From Rostratula benghalensis (Eukaryota; Chordata; Aves; Charadriiformes; Rostratulidae), in NCBI GenBank assembly GCA_013399305.1, contig VXAI01000096.1:240802-304801 (forward strand): a stretch of DNA of 64,000 nt, read 5' to 3'. The notes under the pieces were generated by a model. It saw nothing but the letters and a program-made list of their open reading frames with translations, had not been told where the DNA came from and did not search any database. Shown in pieces: positions 30,301-36,546 of this stretch (its first letter is position 1; the number at the start of each line of letters is the position of its first letter). Both the position numbers and the translations under genes were made by a program.

Positions 30301-33300
30301 ACAACAACAATGGGGCTCTTCCTGGGAAATGAAAGTAAAACACACAAGAGTCTACAGGAAAACAAAACTCAGGATAGCATGCAATGATGGACAATGTAAT
30401 TGGGCTTTCTTACTGGCGATCAAAATGAGGGACAAAAGCTATGGACAGCAAGAGACAAGGAGCATGGAATTAGCAGCATTTCCAAACTCTTTAAAGAGGT
30501 GGAACTTCATCTTAATCTGTCCATATTCCCTCTCAAAATGGCGTTGTCCCATAAAGACCATCATTTCACTTTTCTTGATGGAAAGAAAGATGGGAGACAG
30601 AAAAAAGAAAGGTATTTCCAAACAGGAGGCCTCAAATAGGTTGTCAAATAAAGGTGTGGAGTTCTCTCCACTCGAGGTTTTTCTGGAAAGGTTAAATAGA
30701 CATGTGCCAAGAGTGATAACATGGAGAGGAGAATTAAATGACTTCTTGATATCCTTCCCATCCCTGCCTAGGACCAGCGTGGATAATGGACTGGCTCTTG
30801 GAGTATATGCCAGGTCCCAAAAGGCCTTAGTCAAAACACACCTTCTGGAGATACTCCTCCATTGAGGATGGGTCTCCCTTCTTCATCCCGCACCAGCCCA
30901 TTCTTATCTGTTTTATGGACCAAGTAGAGCTCTGTCTCCTTGTCATAATCCAGAACACCAACATCAGTCCACTTGTAGATTAACTTCTGGCTTTTGGGGT
31001 CCTCTGAGAGAATCAAGGATTAGAATAGGGTTAGCCCATTCTCCTGGAGGCTACAGCAAATGGACTTTCCTGATCAGAGTGGTGATGCTACAGTTAAACT
31101 TATTTACTAGTTTGAACTGAGGTCAATCTCACTTATTTTCTGCTGTGATCAACTAAATAATGAGCTCAAGCCTTACAGTTTAGCATTTCCAACTGTTTGC
31201 ACACACCAGAGCCCTCCATTTTCTTCCTCTTACCTCTGTGAGTTCCCTGCTGGACAATCCTCCCACCTCCTGCTTCAGGCACTCTCTCTCTCTCTTTGCA
31301 GCCATAGTCTCATGTTTGGGTTCCATACGCCCCTACATCATTTCAGCCTCCACCTGGAGACCCCTCTGCCTCCCAGTTCCTTCACCCCTGGATCCAGGAC
31401 CCCTCATTACCCACATGGGTTCTGTGGGGATCCCTTTCTTCTTTCCCATGTGCAGCTCTTGCCTCGTGTCTCCCTCCACTTCAGTCCTAATTCTTCTAAC
31501 TGGGAGCGAGTGTAAAACCCTGTGCCTTCTCCCCGAGTCTTTTATTTCTCTGGGTCATTCCCAGGGTATCTCATTCTTAAAATGTTTGGAAGCTGCTTCT
31601 AAAAAGTGGAAACAGTCAGTCCAGGTCAGAACTGACAGCCGTTGAGATCCCTGGTCTCTTGCACTGTCTGACTGAGCCTGGAGAGAATGAGTTACTGCTT
31701 TTCTGCTATTCATGGCTGCATTCACCACTACCTCTGTGTTCCCTTCTGCTGAACAGGCCTGTAATTGTTAGCATTGCCTCATTCATTCAAGCTTTACCAT
31801 GTCCTAGTACATCATCTGTAGGTAAAAGTGCTTTTCCAGGCACTGGCTTTCTATCATGAGATCCTGGCTCCAGTCCTAGCGAGATCCACTCTTCTGGAGT
31901 TCGACAGTCATAGTCTGCATTGTCAAATATCTAGAAAGCCAGGAGATTAGTAAAATGAAGTTTTATTTCAGAGAGAAGAAAATACCTGATATAAAATTTC
32001 ATGTGAGGGAAATTAACATGCATTTCCTAAATGGGCTGCAAAAAGGGAAAACACTCCAGGTGCAAACACTTTGCTCAACAATCTTCTCCCCTACCTCTCT
32101 CCTAGGGAGCAGAGATCACCACCTGGAGAGGTCTCACACAATCATACTGCTGACTACTGCATCCAGAAGGGAACATGAGACAACACTTTTTCTATGGACA
32201 TACAAATGATAGCAAGAAGCACCCTCAAGGACTATTAACTCTGATGGAAATGGGGGGCACCCTGCAGGAGATGCTCAGCATCTTGTAGAGATCTTTCAGG
32301 GCCCAAAAACCTGCTCTGAAGCACTTCCTTGTTTTATCACTTGTTGTGCCAATGCTGTCTAAGTGTCCTGCAATTCTCAAAACATCCTGTGGTACAAGCA
32401 GTGAGATAGATCACAAGTGGCAAACGTGCTCTCTTACCTTTAATGGGAGGTAGATGGGAAAGACAGGATCCTTCTTCTCCTCAATAGTTGGCATAGTGTC
32501 AAGACTGTGGTGCCTTGGCATCAGCTGATTGGAGTCTATCCCCTTGTTGGCTAAGAGCTGAGCAATATCGAAGGTGAGATATAGCCGTCTCCTCCTGTTT
32601 GGAATCAGATGGGGAAATAACCACATAATGCACCTTTCTGGATGCATGGGTTCCCATGCCTACAACTCCACTCTTTGATCATGCACCCCTACCAGTAAAG
32701 AAGTTTTTGAGCACACACCACATACATGTGTATTTCTTCATCTGTGGAATAGAATAGTTCTGTTGAAAGGGACCTACAATGACCATTCTAGTCCAATTTA
32801 TAAATTATACACTTGTACTACTGTACTAATATATTCTGCACATTATAGAGCATAAACAAAAATAGAAATTAAAAAGGGTGAGAAAAAGATAAAATAAATA
32901 CTCTTTACAAAAATACTTCCTTCTTGCATCCCAGTGAACTGTCTTGTGCGCTCCCAGCGATGCACACATTCCACTTTAGAGACCACTGCCCTACAGTATA
33001 ATATTTTCCTAAGAATTTTTGACATGTCATGTCTTGAAAGCAGAAATCAACATCCTAATCTGCTGTGTCTATCCCATAATGACATCTAGGTGCTTTCCAG
33101 CTACTTACTTCTCTACTTCCATGTTCCGAGAGCATTGGCCTGGAAGCCGTTGGAAGGCAATTTGCACTTTGGGCTTAAATGATTGTACTGGGAAATCTGA
33201 CTTGATGGGGTTCTCAGTGGTTGGTCCAATCACTTGTTTATCCAAGACACTTCCTAAGTCCTCAGGTATCTTGAAGGTTGTGACTAAGAAACAAAGAGAA

Positions 33301-36300
33301 ATACAGGTCCAAAACCACCAGACATCACTCTGCTTTGCATTCACACACACAGGAGCACTGTGCTGTCTCCTGGGCTGTCTGTAGAAGTCACTTCACTAGA
33401 TTTGTGAAAGGAATCAAGCAGACATTGAATGGGAAACAGAAAGGAATACCAGAATTCCTGTCATTGCACCTGATTAAGAGGTAGGGCCCTGGCCTGGCTC
33501 TAAGGAGCTCTGTTCTGTTGTAGCTTTGCTACAGACTCTCTACCCACATCATGGGCAAGTTCCTGTCTCTAGTGCACAGCTTCCCTCACTCTCAGAAAGG
33601 GGTGGGATTCCCCTGCCTCCCTGGGGCACCCCGAGACGAAGAGCCAGTTGTAGCTGGGAGAAACTCGGTCAAGATGGTGATAAAGAGCTTATGAATGTTG
33701 CAGGAGAGAACAAGCTGCTCAGGTCATCTCAAAGTGGTGAAGTCCCCATTCACGCCTTACTTGGGACAAACCTCTCCTCAGTTTTTGCTCAAGCAAACCT
33801 CCCACTCAAATCAGCAGTGGTGTGAGAAAGGAAAAAAAAAAAAACCACAAAAAACCCACTGAGTTAAACAGCTAAAAATCTCACGATTTGGCCAAATGTT
33901 TTCAACGGAAATTTGGACTAAGCAAGAAAAGTATACATTTCCAAGAATTGGCTGAAATTAAACCATGTCATTTACCCCATAAATAAACCAAACTGTTTAT
34001 ATTGCTAAACAAGCTGCAAATAATAGAATAGCAGCAAACTGGGAATATGAAGCTTAACCTAAATTAAGTAATTGCATGCAAGCTTTAAAAAGTACTATTC
34101 CCTAGATAGAGCTAAGCGTTGAGCTAAAAATAGATTTTGGTGGAGCAAGAGCTTTTCAGTTGATGAACTTTCACACTTCACCATGGAGAAATTCAAGGTT
34201 CTGGCTTGTAAGTGGGTATTTTGGCTGTCAAGCTTTGTACCAATCCTTCACCCCGCTCCATGTGCTTCTGCTTGCACCATGAACATGACCCTTTGATTTC
34301 AAAGCAGTTGTGTAGAGCAGCCTATAATGCTGAAGCCAGGCATGTTTCAGGATGATCAGGTATTGAGAGGGTCCTCTCAGAGGTCATTTCCTTGCTCTTC
34401 TTAAATGGTCCCTGACACAACCCTTGTAGCTGTACATTGTCTGCTTTGGGACTGAAGGAAACAGCCCCTGAATTGGATCCTCTCTCTACTCCCTTCTCTT
34501 AGGAAGGGCACCTAGCCTGGAATAAATATCATCCAAAACATTGCATTGTTCACACCAATGTGCATGATTACGATAATTTCAAGGAATCCCTAAAATGCAG
34601 AAGAGGGTTTACTACAGCTCCTTTAGCCTCATGCATCTCTCTTGTTTGGGGTCCTTACAGAATGGCCCTGATTTATATCTGTTGTCAGGGAACACAGCTG
34701 TTCCAATTTTGTCACTTCATTGTTGCAAAATCCATGGCACCATCCATTACGGCACTTCGTGCACTATCAACTATTTATGTCAATACTTAGCCTTTCATTT
34801 GCATTTACATTTCTAGCTTGATAGCTTCTTCCCCCTTGGAGAAGCAGCAGATCATAAATAGAGATCTGTCTCCACTTGTTAGGGATGAGTCTAGCTTGTC
34901 AAGATTCACTTGAGGATGCAGTCATTTGTCCTCACTCATGAAAATAAATGTCACTTCTAAGCACAGGAAAGGGGTATATATAGTTACCATCTTTCTGTAA
35001 GACTAAAATGCTCTCACATGCACACTACCCACTGCCAGCCTGTGATCCATACCCCCAAGAGTGCTCCAGGGGCTAGGGGAGCACTGGCAAACCTTTCAAC
35101 CATGTTCTGTTCCTATATTTGAGCACCCATGATAATACAACAAGGTCTTGTAAGCAGGTGGGAGCAGCAGCTCCGTATACACAGAGGCCCCTTGCATCTA
35201 GGGAGAACAAGTCGCACTGGGGCACAGCTGGATGCTGAAGGATTAAATAAGAGAGAACGGTGATTTTGGCTATAAGTACCTAGATCCTGAATACAGCTCT
35301 CACAGGCAGGTCCCATCTTCACAGAGAAGGGGCACTGCTGGCTTCATATGCAAGGACAACACATGATCTCCTGGCAGTATGGCCCGTGGGCTCAAACTCC
35401 CATAGGCAGCAATGCAGTCTACTCTGAGCCCCGGGGGCAGTAGAAATCCAGGAGAAAAGGGAGCGTGGTTTTACCACCCGGTCAGATGACTTTGTTACAC
35501 CTCTAAACTCACTTTTCACCAGCCATTTGAGCAGTTCAACAAGATTCCTGGCACTGACAGCAGAATGAAAGCAGAACCCTAACCCAGAGTCATCAGCCTG
35601 GAGTTCCCAGCACCATCTTAAAGTTATGGCCCCATTTCCTACCACGTCATGTTTCCTGTCAGTATATTTACCTTTAGGAGTGTGCTGCTCGAGGTCCGCC
35701 TGCTTTACCAAAGCCTGGTACATCTGGGGGCCAGGACAAACATCCTGAAATGCAGCAAGGGAAGTGTCAGAGATAACAAAGCACAGTTGTAGCACAGTGG
35801 AAGGGTGGGTTACAGAGGTCCAGAGAGAAAATGAGACTGTAAGACCAAGTTTACCAGAATTTTAGGGACAATTCAGGCTGTCAGTAATAGTCAGAAAAGG
35901 CTCAAAGAGGCACAAATACCTGGCAACTTCAGTCCAGTGCACAGAGAGGCAGGGGATTTGTCAGCAGAGTGCAGCCTGGTATCAGCTCAAGATGCAAACT
36001 GGGGGCTTATTAGGCAGGCAAGCATTAGGATTTTACTTCCCAATATCATCTGCAGTCACAACCACATGCCTGCCCTGCCATGCTGGCATCCTAAACCTGG
36101 GCGATATCCCAACAGTGATAGTGCTGGCCACTGAGGAAGGCAGCACAAGTGTGACCACCAGGAACCTTTTGGCTTCATTTTGTAAGGTTCAAGATCTTGC
36201 ACAAAGGCCTCTGACCAAAATGAAGTGCTAGGATCTGGATCAAAGGCTGTATTTTTCCATACCAGGTGTACTATAAGTCTTTCCATTTTAGAAGGACAGT

Positions 36301-36546
36301 GTTGAAAAAAAAAGAATTGCTCTTTGCACTTACTCTTGAAACATTGGAGGGTCCTGGAGTGAGGGCATCAGCATAAAATGCCTTTTGTCTAAAGGATAAG
36401 TGGTTTTTTGTCCCCTGGTTGCATCTATCAGGAAGCAACAAACGTGTTCCTGGCCTGCAGTCCCAGCCTGAAGCCTCATTGCTGGTATCAGGAGGGTTGG
36501 GGCTCCGACCCAGAGAATTCGACAAATCCTTCTTTGCTTTATCCAT
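203..36546 (-). CDS. DNAH1: Dynein axonemal heavy chain 1, N-terminal half (36 coding exons; 3' part beyond the window)
   Basis: This is a motor subunit of an axonemal inner dynein arm, an ATP-driven, minus-end-directed motor that bends cilia and sperm flagella. In humans, loss of DNAH1 causes multiple morphological abnormalities of the sperm flagellum. Seen here: 36 exons whose phases join exactly (5,823 nt, 1,941 codons), with every intron GT-AG. The approximate layout is an N-terminal tail at residues 1-930, a DHC_N2 linker at 940-1385 (hallmarks [19 protein letters not shown] and [11 protein letters not shown]), AAA1 at 1490-1740 (Walker A GPAGTGKT 1541-1548, Walker B CFDEFN near 1591-1596) and the start of AAA2 (Walker A GPTGSGKT 1822-1829). 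I assign DNAH1 rather than DNAH3/7/12 because almost every exon aligns without breaks to the human DNAH1 sequence I know, including the poorly conserved tail. The full protein should be about 4,250-4,300 residues. Introns not listed separately are 0.1-1.2 kb and show nothing beyond splice signals and short A/T runs. Confidence 0.97.
381..2023 (-). other. DNAH1 intron 35 (1.6 kb)
   Basis: Unique-looking intronic sequence with no recognised repeat. It contains an imperfect X-box-like site GGAGCCCTGGCAAC at 1572-1585 whose right half is perfect. Confidence 0.7.
2024..2178 (-). CDS. DNAH1: DNAH1 coding exon 35 (residues 1831-1882, AAA2)
   Basis: A 155-nt exon: [20 protein letters not shown], then [20 protein letters not shown] and [22 protein letters not shown] is a conserved AAA2 segment. 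Acceptor TGCTTTTGCAG, donor GAGTG|GTAAAG; leaves in phase 2. Confidence 0.98.
2658..2749 (-). CDS. DNAH1: DNAH1 coding exon 34 (residues 1800-1830, AAA2 Walker A)
   Basis: A 92-nt exon: [20 protein letters not shown], then [10 protein letters not shown]. The AAA2 P-loop GPTGSGKT is at residues 1822-1829. As I recall it, the human loop ends GKS followed by TCY; here it is GKT followed by KSY. The site still fits the motif. Acceptor CCCTCTACAG, donor AAAG|GTATGG, phase 0. Confidence 0.95.
2858..3044 (-). CDS. DNAH1: DNAH1 coding exon 33 (residues 1738-1800, AAA1-AAA2 joint)
   Basis: A 187-nt exon: [20 protein letters not shown], then [20 protein letters not shown] and [27 protein letters not shown] links AAA1 to AAA2. 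Acceptor AATCTTTGCAG, donor GATG|GTGAGA; leaves in phase 1. Confidence 0.98.
3148..3234 (-). CDS. DNAH1: DNAH1 coding exon 32 (residues 1709-1737, end of AAA1)
   Basis: An 87-nt exon, 29 codons: [20 protein letters not shown], then [19 protein letters not shown]...AG.LKR is universal at the end of AAA1. Acceptor CTTTTCCAG, donor GAG|GTAAAT, phase 0. Confidence 0.98.
3733..3882 (-). CDS. DNAH1: DNAH1 coding exon 31 (residues 1659-1708, AAA1)
   Basis: A 150-nt exon, 50 codons: [20 protein letters not shown], then [20 protein letters not shown] and SEQLSSQ. LFRPVAM.VPD is the conserved arginine-containing segment after sensor 1. Acceptor TATGTGTCAG, donor CAG|GTAGAT, phase 0. Confidence 0.98.
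4208..4321 (-). CDS. DNAH1: DNAH1 coding exon 30 (residues 1621-1658, AAA1 sensor region)
   Basis: A 114-nt exon, 38 codons: [20 protein letters not shown], then [37 protein letters not shown] is the sensor-1 region of AAA1, conserved in all dyneins. Acceptor AATTTTCTAG, donor AAG|GTGAGG, phase 0. Confidence 0.98.
5400..5505 (-). CDS. DNAH1: DNAH1 coding exon 29 (residues 1585-1620, AAA1 Walker B)
   Basis: A 106-nt exon: [20 protein letters not shown], then [16 protein letters not shown]1593 and E1594 in CFDEFNRI are the Walker B aspartate and catalytic glutamate, both present. Acceptor CCTTTCTCAG, donor AGG|GTACGT, phase 0. Confidence 0.98.
5506..6698 (-). other. DNAH1 intron 28 (1.2 kb)
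   Basis: This intron contains a CR1 3' fragment (5617-5790, listed separately) and otherwise unique sequence with a short poly-T run at 6499-6508. Confidence 0.8.
5617..5790 (+). repeat. CR1 LINE fragment (3' end)
   Basis: Typical avian CR1 3' wording in plus orientation: CTGGAACAGGCT near the start, then GGTGTGGAGTCCCCATC, TTGGATGGGATGATCTCTAG and a terminal TTCCATGATCCC. About 170 nt remain. It is inserted antisense to DNAH1 within an intron and is too diverged and truncated to be mobile. Confidence 0.85.
6699..6887 (-). CDS. DNAH1: DNAH1 coding exon 28 (residues 1522-1585, AAA1 Walker A)
   Basis: A 189-nt exon: [20 protein letters not shown], then [20 protein letters not shown] and [18 protein letters not shown]. 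The P-loop GPAGTGKT at residues 1541-1548 is intact. It binds the ATP whose hydrolysis drives the power stroke. Acceptor TTGTTGTAG, donor GCCAG|GTACAA; leaves in phase 2. Confidence 0.98.
7489..7602 (-). CDS. DNAH1: DNAH1 coding exon 27 (residues 1484-1522, start of AAA1)
   Basis: A 114-nt exon: [20 protein letters not shown], then [38 protein letters not shown] is the opening of the AAA1 ATPase module. Acceptor ATCTTTAG, donor GACAG|GTAAGG. Confidence 0.97.
8100..8263 (-). CDS. DNAH1: DNAH1 coding exon 26 (residues 1430-1484)
   Basis: A 164-nt exon: [20 protein letters not shown], then [20 protein letters not shown] and [22 protein letters not shown] and F.WISQLRYYW precede AAA1 in axonemal dyneins. 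Acceptor CCTTACCCAG, donor CTCAG|GTAGAG; leaves in phase 2. Confidence 0.97.
8922..9062 (-). CDS. DNAH1: DNAH1 coding exon 25 (residues 1383-1429)
   Basis: A 141-nt exon, 47 codons: [20 protein letters not shown], then [21 protein letters not shown]...WPGQ.V......WT.EV..A is the conserved joint between linker and AAA1. The acceptor is a long T-rich run ending TTTTTTTAAG. Donor CAG|GTATGA, phase 0. An assembly gap lies upstream in the preceding intron, not in coding sequence. Confidence 0.96.
9436..9498. other. Assembly gap (63 N)
   Basis: A run of 63 N within the intron between DNAH1 exons 24 and 25, next to an A-rich stretch. Both flanking exons are complete and in phase, so no coding sequence is lost. 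Confidence 1.
9941..10120 (-). CDS. DNAH1: DNAH1 coding exon 24 (residues 1323-1382, end of linker)
   Basis: A 180-nt exon, 60 codons: [20 protein letters not shown], then [25 protein letters not shown] and VE.WL..VE..M..T..... close the linker. Acceptor TTCCATTAG, donor GAG|GTAAGA, phase 0. Confidence 0.97.
11222..11327 (-). CDS. DNAH1: DNAH1 coding exon 23 (residues 1287-1322, linker)
   Basis: A 106-nt exon: [20 protein letters not shown], then [16 protein letters not shown]. This is the most conserved linker block of all dynein heavy chains. Acceptor TGTTTCTAG, donor CAG|GTAGGC, phase 0. Confidence 0.98.
11893..12014 (-). CDS. DNAH1: DNAH1 coding exon 22 (residues 1247-1287, linker)
   Basis: A 122-nt exon: [20 protein letters not shown], then [20 protein letters not shown]. 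The segment L..VQKGL.EYLETKR..FPR is universal in dynein linkers. Acceptor CTGTTTACAG, donor CCCAG|GTAACC; leaves in phase 2. Confidence 0.97.
12667..12831 (-). CDS. DNAH1: DNAH1 coding exon 21 (residues 1192-1246, linker)
   Basis: A 165-nt exon, 55 codons: [20 protein letters not shown], then [20 protein letters not shown] and W...[31 protein letters not shown] is the best known linker signature of axonemal dyneins. Acceptor TCCCACTAG, donor GAG|GTGTGT, phase 0. Confidence 0.97.
13770..13982 (-). CDS. DNAH1: DNAH1 coding exon 20 (residues 1121-1191, linker)
   Basis: A 213-nt exon, 71 whole codons: [20 protein letters not shown], then [20 protein letters not shown] and [14 protein letters not shown]. 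The L.KM...W opening continues the linker motif of exon 19. Acceptor CTGTTCCAG, donor CAG|GTATTG, phase 0. Confidence 0.97.
13983..14881 (-). other. DNAH1 intron 19 (0.9 kb)
   Basis: Unique-looking intronic sequence. No repeat, RNA gene or extra exon is recognised. Confidence 0.7.
14882..15135 (-). CDS. DNAH1: DNAH1 coding exon 19 (residues 1036-1120, linker)
   Basis: A 254-nt exon containing [20 protein letters not shown], then [20 protein letters not shown] and KEYAIEN. The pattern I..L.NPGMR.RHW and I..I...A.KEY.IE are linker hallmarks of dynein heavy chains. Acceptor CTCCCTGAAAG, donor AAT|GTGAGG, phase 0. Confidence 0.97.
15136..16646 (-). other. DNAH1 intron 18 (1.5 kb)
   Basis: AT-richer unique sequence. 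Nothing recognised on either strand. Confidence 0.7.
16647..16845 (-). CDS. DNAH1: DNAH1 coding exon 18 (residues 970-1036, linker)
   Basis: A 199-nt exon starting the DHC_N2 linker: [20 protein letters not shown], then [20 protein letters not shown] and [11 protein letters not shown]. The W-rich DLWTTVSDW...WMNDP block is typical of the first linker helices. Acceptor CTTTCCAAAG, donor CCAG|GTAGAT; leaves in phase 1. Confidence 0.96.
17780..18056 (+). repeat. CR1 LINE fragment with internal deletion
   Basis: In plus orientation, antisense to DNAH1. The first part carries GATGAGAAGCTCAACATGAG and GCAGCCCAGAAAGCCAACC, which belong to the reverse-transcriptase end of CR1. It then jumps to CACTGGAACAGGTTGCCCAG and the usual 3' end TCCATTCTATGATTAT. 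Several hundred bases of the consensus between these blocks are missing, so this copy was deleted internally as well as 5'-truncated. It ends about 70 nt from exon 17. Confidence 0.88.
18126..18281 (-). CDS. DNAH1: DNAH1 coding exon 17 (residues 918-969)
   Basis: A 156-nt exon: [20 protein letters not shown], then [30 protein letters not shown] is shared with human DNAH1 and marks the approach to the linker. Acceptor CTCTTCCAG, donor AAT|GTAAGT, phase 0. A CR1 copy ends only about 70 nt from its 3' end. Confidence 0.96.
19369..19510 (-). CDS. DNAH1: DNAH1 coding exon 16 (residues 870-917)
   Basis: A 142-nt exon: [20 protein letters not shown], then [20 protein letters not shown] and DKLEEME. 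Human: IASNWPSKILGQIELVQQQH and DEEKFRKIQIMDQNNFQEKL. The acceptor is GGGAGTGCAG with the pyrimidine-poor stretch just before it; the A-rich run at 19550-19590 (T-rich on the minus strand) lies farther upstream. Donor GAG|GTATTA, phase 0. Confidence 0.93.
20685..20767 (-). CDS. DNAH1: DNAH1 coding exon 15 (residues 843-870)
   Basis: The 83-nt exon reads [20 protein letters not shown], then TEEDFND. Human: VMDEFLYNLSSDDFNDKW. Acceptor CCCCATGCAG, donor GACTT|GTGAGC; the codon completed across the intron is TTG. It is one of the shorter exons of the window, and phase plus protein alignment fix both ends. Confidence 0.94.
21000..21135 (+). repeat. MIR-like tRNA-derived SINE relic
   Basis: The order ACTTAGTGGATAAAGTGCTG, CCAGGTTCCTT, GGGACAAGTCACTTTACAG, then GCCTTTGTTCCCCATTTG follows the MIR core: tRNA-like head, then GGGCAAGTCACTTAACC, then GCCTCAGTTTCC. 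It is heavily diverged, consistent with the age of MIR in amniotes. The call rests on word order, not on an alignment. Confidence 0.5.
21529..21648 (-). CDS. DNAH1: DNAH1 coding exon 14 (residues 803-842)
   Basis: A 120-nt, exactly 40-codon exon: [20 protein letters not shown], then [20 protein letters not shown]. Human: [20 protein letters not shown]. Acceptor CTTCTTCCAG, donor GAG|GTAGGA, symmetrical phase 0. Confidence 0.96.
22294..22519 (-). CDS. DNAH1: DNAH1 coding exon 13 (residues 727-802)
   Basis: A 226-nt exon reading [20 protein letters not shown], then [20 protein letters not shown] and [21 protein letters not shown]. Its first half (residues 728-750) is the least conserved part compared with human; IVIGPF and ATSMLDILA anchor the rest. 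Acceptor TTATTTGCAG, donor GGAC|GTAAGT, phase 0. Confidence 0.95.
22520..24131 (-). other. DNAH1 intron 12 (1.6 kb)
   Basis: This intron contains the largest CR1 copy of the window (22752-23228). The rest looks unique. Confidence 0.8.
22752..23228 (-). repeat. CR1 LINE fragment, about 480 nt, sense to DNAH1
   Basis: Minus orientation, the same as DNAH1. The 3' end is at 22752 (AGAATCGTAGAATGG on the plus strand, then GAACCTTAAAGATCATGCAG). It extends back into the C-terminus of CR1 ORF2, where an 84-residue open frame (22967-23221) reads [20 protein letters not shown]. The 5' truncation at 23228 is the usual CR1 pattern. It is the least diverged CR1 copy here. Confidence 0.93.
24132..24325 (-). 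CDS. DNAH1: DNAH1 coding exon 12 (residues 663-727)
   Basis: A 194-nt exon containing [20 protein letters not shown], then [20 protein letters not shown] and NDLKFFLR. Human has PLLESVGLHEPLVEELR and [20 protein letters not shown]. Acceptor CTCTTCCAG, donor TAAG|GTAAGT; leaves in phase 2. Confidence 0.96.
24897..25047 (-). CDS. DNAH1: DNAH1 coding exon 11 (residues 612-662)
   Basis: A 151-nt exon: [20 protein letters not shown], then [20 protein letters not shown] and K. Acceptor CCCACTGCAG, donor GAGAAG|GTGAAG; leaves in phase 0. It is the most recognisable block of the DNAH1 tail. Confidence 0.96.
25048..26062 (-). other. DNAH1 intron 10 (1.0 kb)
   Basis: Unique AT-rich intronic sequence. 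I see no repeat or extra exon. Confidence 0.7.
26063..26361 (-). CDS. DNAH1: DNAH1 coding exon 10 (residues 513-612)
   Basis: The longest exon here (299 nt). It reads [20 protein letters not shown], contains [20 protein letters not shown] and ends [11 protein letters not shown]. All three blocks match the human tail ([31 protein letters not shown]). Acceptor TTGCCTTAG, donor TACAG|GTAAAG; leaves in phase 2. Confidence 0.96.
26880..26990 (+). repeat. Possible MIR-like SINE relic
   Basis: GGGACCTGGGAGGACCAGCA, CTTCTGCCACTGATTTACTC and GCAAGCTACTCCCTGAGGCC follow the order of the MIR core words CTCTGCCACTTAC and GGGCAAGTTACTT...GCCTCA. Strongly diverged. It lies in DNAH1 intron 9. Confidence 0.4.
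27559..27770 (-). CDS. DNAH1: DNAH1 coding exon 9 (residues 442-512)
   Basis: A 212-nt tail exon with [20 protein letters not shown], then [20 protein letters not shown] and TQTFTQ. The acceptor is unusual: a run of 27 T is followed by GGTGCCAG, so the pyrimidine tract is a pure homopolymer. Donor CAG|GTGAGT, phase 0. Confidence 0.95.
27779..27805 (+). repeat. Poly-A homopolymer (27 nt) in the exon 9 acceptor
   Basis: Twenty-seven consecutive A on the plus strand, so 27 T on the transcribed DNAH1 strand, separated by only eight bases from the exon 9 boundary at 27770. It takes the place of the polypyrimidine tract. Homopolymer length is prone to both sequencing error and real slippage. Confidence 0.95.
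28660..28817 (-). CDS. DNAH1: DNAH1 coding exon 8 (residues 389-442)
   Basis: A 158-nt tail exon containing [20 protein letters not shown], then [20 protein letters not shown]. Human has REVSLDYERSMNKINFDHVV and the same [12 protein letters not shown]. Acceptor TTGTACCAG, donor AAAG|GTACAG; leaves in phase 1. Confidence 0.95.
28818..30068 (-). other. DNAH1 intron 7 (1.25 kb)
   Basis: Unique intronic sequence. No repeat or extra exon is recognised. Confidence 0.7.
30069..30321 (-). CDS. DNAH1: DNAH1 coding exon 7 (residues 305-389)
   Basis: A 253-nt tail exon containing [20 protein letters not shown], then [20 protein letters not shown] and [12 protein letters not shown]. Acceptor CATTTCCCAG, donor GAGAG|GTAAAG; leaves in phase 2. 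A long open frame on the opposite strand across this exon is a shadow. Confidence 0.95.
30842..31003 (-). CDS. DNAH1: DNAH1 coding exon 6 (residues 251-305)
   Basis: A 162-nt tail exon: [20 protein letters not shown], then [20 protein letters not shown], ending NGGVSPEG. It is very close to the human protein. The donor is GTGTGT, weaker than the others, but phase and protein alignment fix it. Enters in phase 1, leaves in phase 1. Confidence 0.95.
31798..31930 (-). CDS. DNAH1: DNAH1 coding exon 5 (residues 207-251)
   Basis: A 133-nt exon reading [20 protein letters not shown], then EPGS and a [13 protein letters not shown] segment. Human has FDNEDFDCRTPREWINMGLEPGS. Acceptor CTTTCTAG, donor CATG|GTAAAG; leaves in phase 1. 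Confidence 0.95.
32438..32594 (-). CDS. DNAH1: DNAH1 coding exon 4 (residues 154-206)
   Basis: A 157-nt tail exon containing [20 protein letters not shown] and ending [11 protein letters not shown]. The human counterpart has LLFSQGIDSNKLMPRH and [11 protein letters not shown]. Acceptor CCAAACAG, donor AAAG|GTAAGA; it leaves in phase 0. Confidence 0.95.
32743..32803 (-). repeat. Short CR1 LINE 3' remnant
   Basis: On the plus strand AATAGAATAGTTCTG, then GAAAGGGACCTAC and CCATTCTAGTCCAATTT, which match the reverse complement of the CR1 3' end (AATAGTTTGGGTTGGAAGGGACC...TCTAGTCCAA). Only about 60 nt remain. Located in DNAH1 intron 3. Confidence 0.7.
33109..33283 (-). CDS. DNAH1: DNAH1 coding exon 3 (residues 96-154)
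   Basis: A 175-nt tail exon. It reads [11 protein letters not shown] at the start and [20 protein letters not shown] near the end, aligning with human VPEDF and PKVQVPFQVLPGQ. Acceptor TTTCTTAG, donor GAGAA|GTAAGT; phases 1 to 2 fit the neighbouring exons. Confidence 0.94.
33284..35671 (-). other. DNAH1 intron 2 (2.4 kb, largest between coding exons)
   Basis: Mostly unique sequence. A MIR-like stretch is present near 33470-33600 and a short A-run at 33830-33845. Confidence 0.7.
33470..33600 (+). repeat. Possible MIR-like SINE relic
   Basis: GAGCTCTGTTCTGTTGTAGC, TTTGCTACAGACTCTC, ATGGGCAAGTTCCTGTCTC and GCACAGCTTCCCTC follow MIR core word order (CTCTGCCAC, GGGCAAGTCACTT, GCCTCAGTTTCC). Diverged, so the call is tentative. 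Confidence 0.4.
35672..35744 (-). CDS. DNAH1: DNAH1 coding exon 2 (residues 72-96)
   Basis: A 73-nt exon reading [20 protein letters not shown] and continuing HTPK. It aligns with the human segment EVCRGPRMSQNLLRQADLDK. The acceptor is TTGCTGCATTTCAG and the donor AAAG|GTAAAT. It enters in phase 0 and leaves in phase 1. It is part of the N-terminal tail. Confidence 0.92.
36334..36546 (-). CDS. DNAH1: DNAH1 coding exon 1 (start codon, residues 1-71)
   Basis: The ATG at 36546-36544 has A at -3 and G at +4, a good Kozak context. The peptide starts [19 protein letters not shown]. Its SLGRSPNPP resembles the SLGRTPQGP near the start of human DNAH1, which is why I chose this start. The exon ends with [14 protein letters not shown], matching the human segment KQRGFYSDILSPGT. 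The donor is AGA|GTAAGT, phase 0. The protein before this motif is some 40 residues shorter than in human, so the disordered N-terminus has diverged. An in-frame TTG lies upstream but no other in-frame ATG does. Confidence 0.88.

Noticed and set aside
30179..30865. 228-codon plus-strand open frame
   Set aside because: It runs antisense across DNAH1 exon 7 and into exon 6. Coding constraint on the minus strand keeps part of it open, and it has no homology I recognise.
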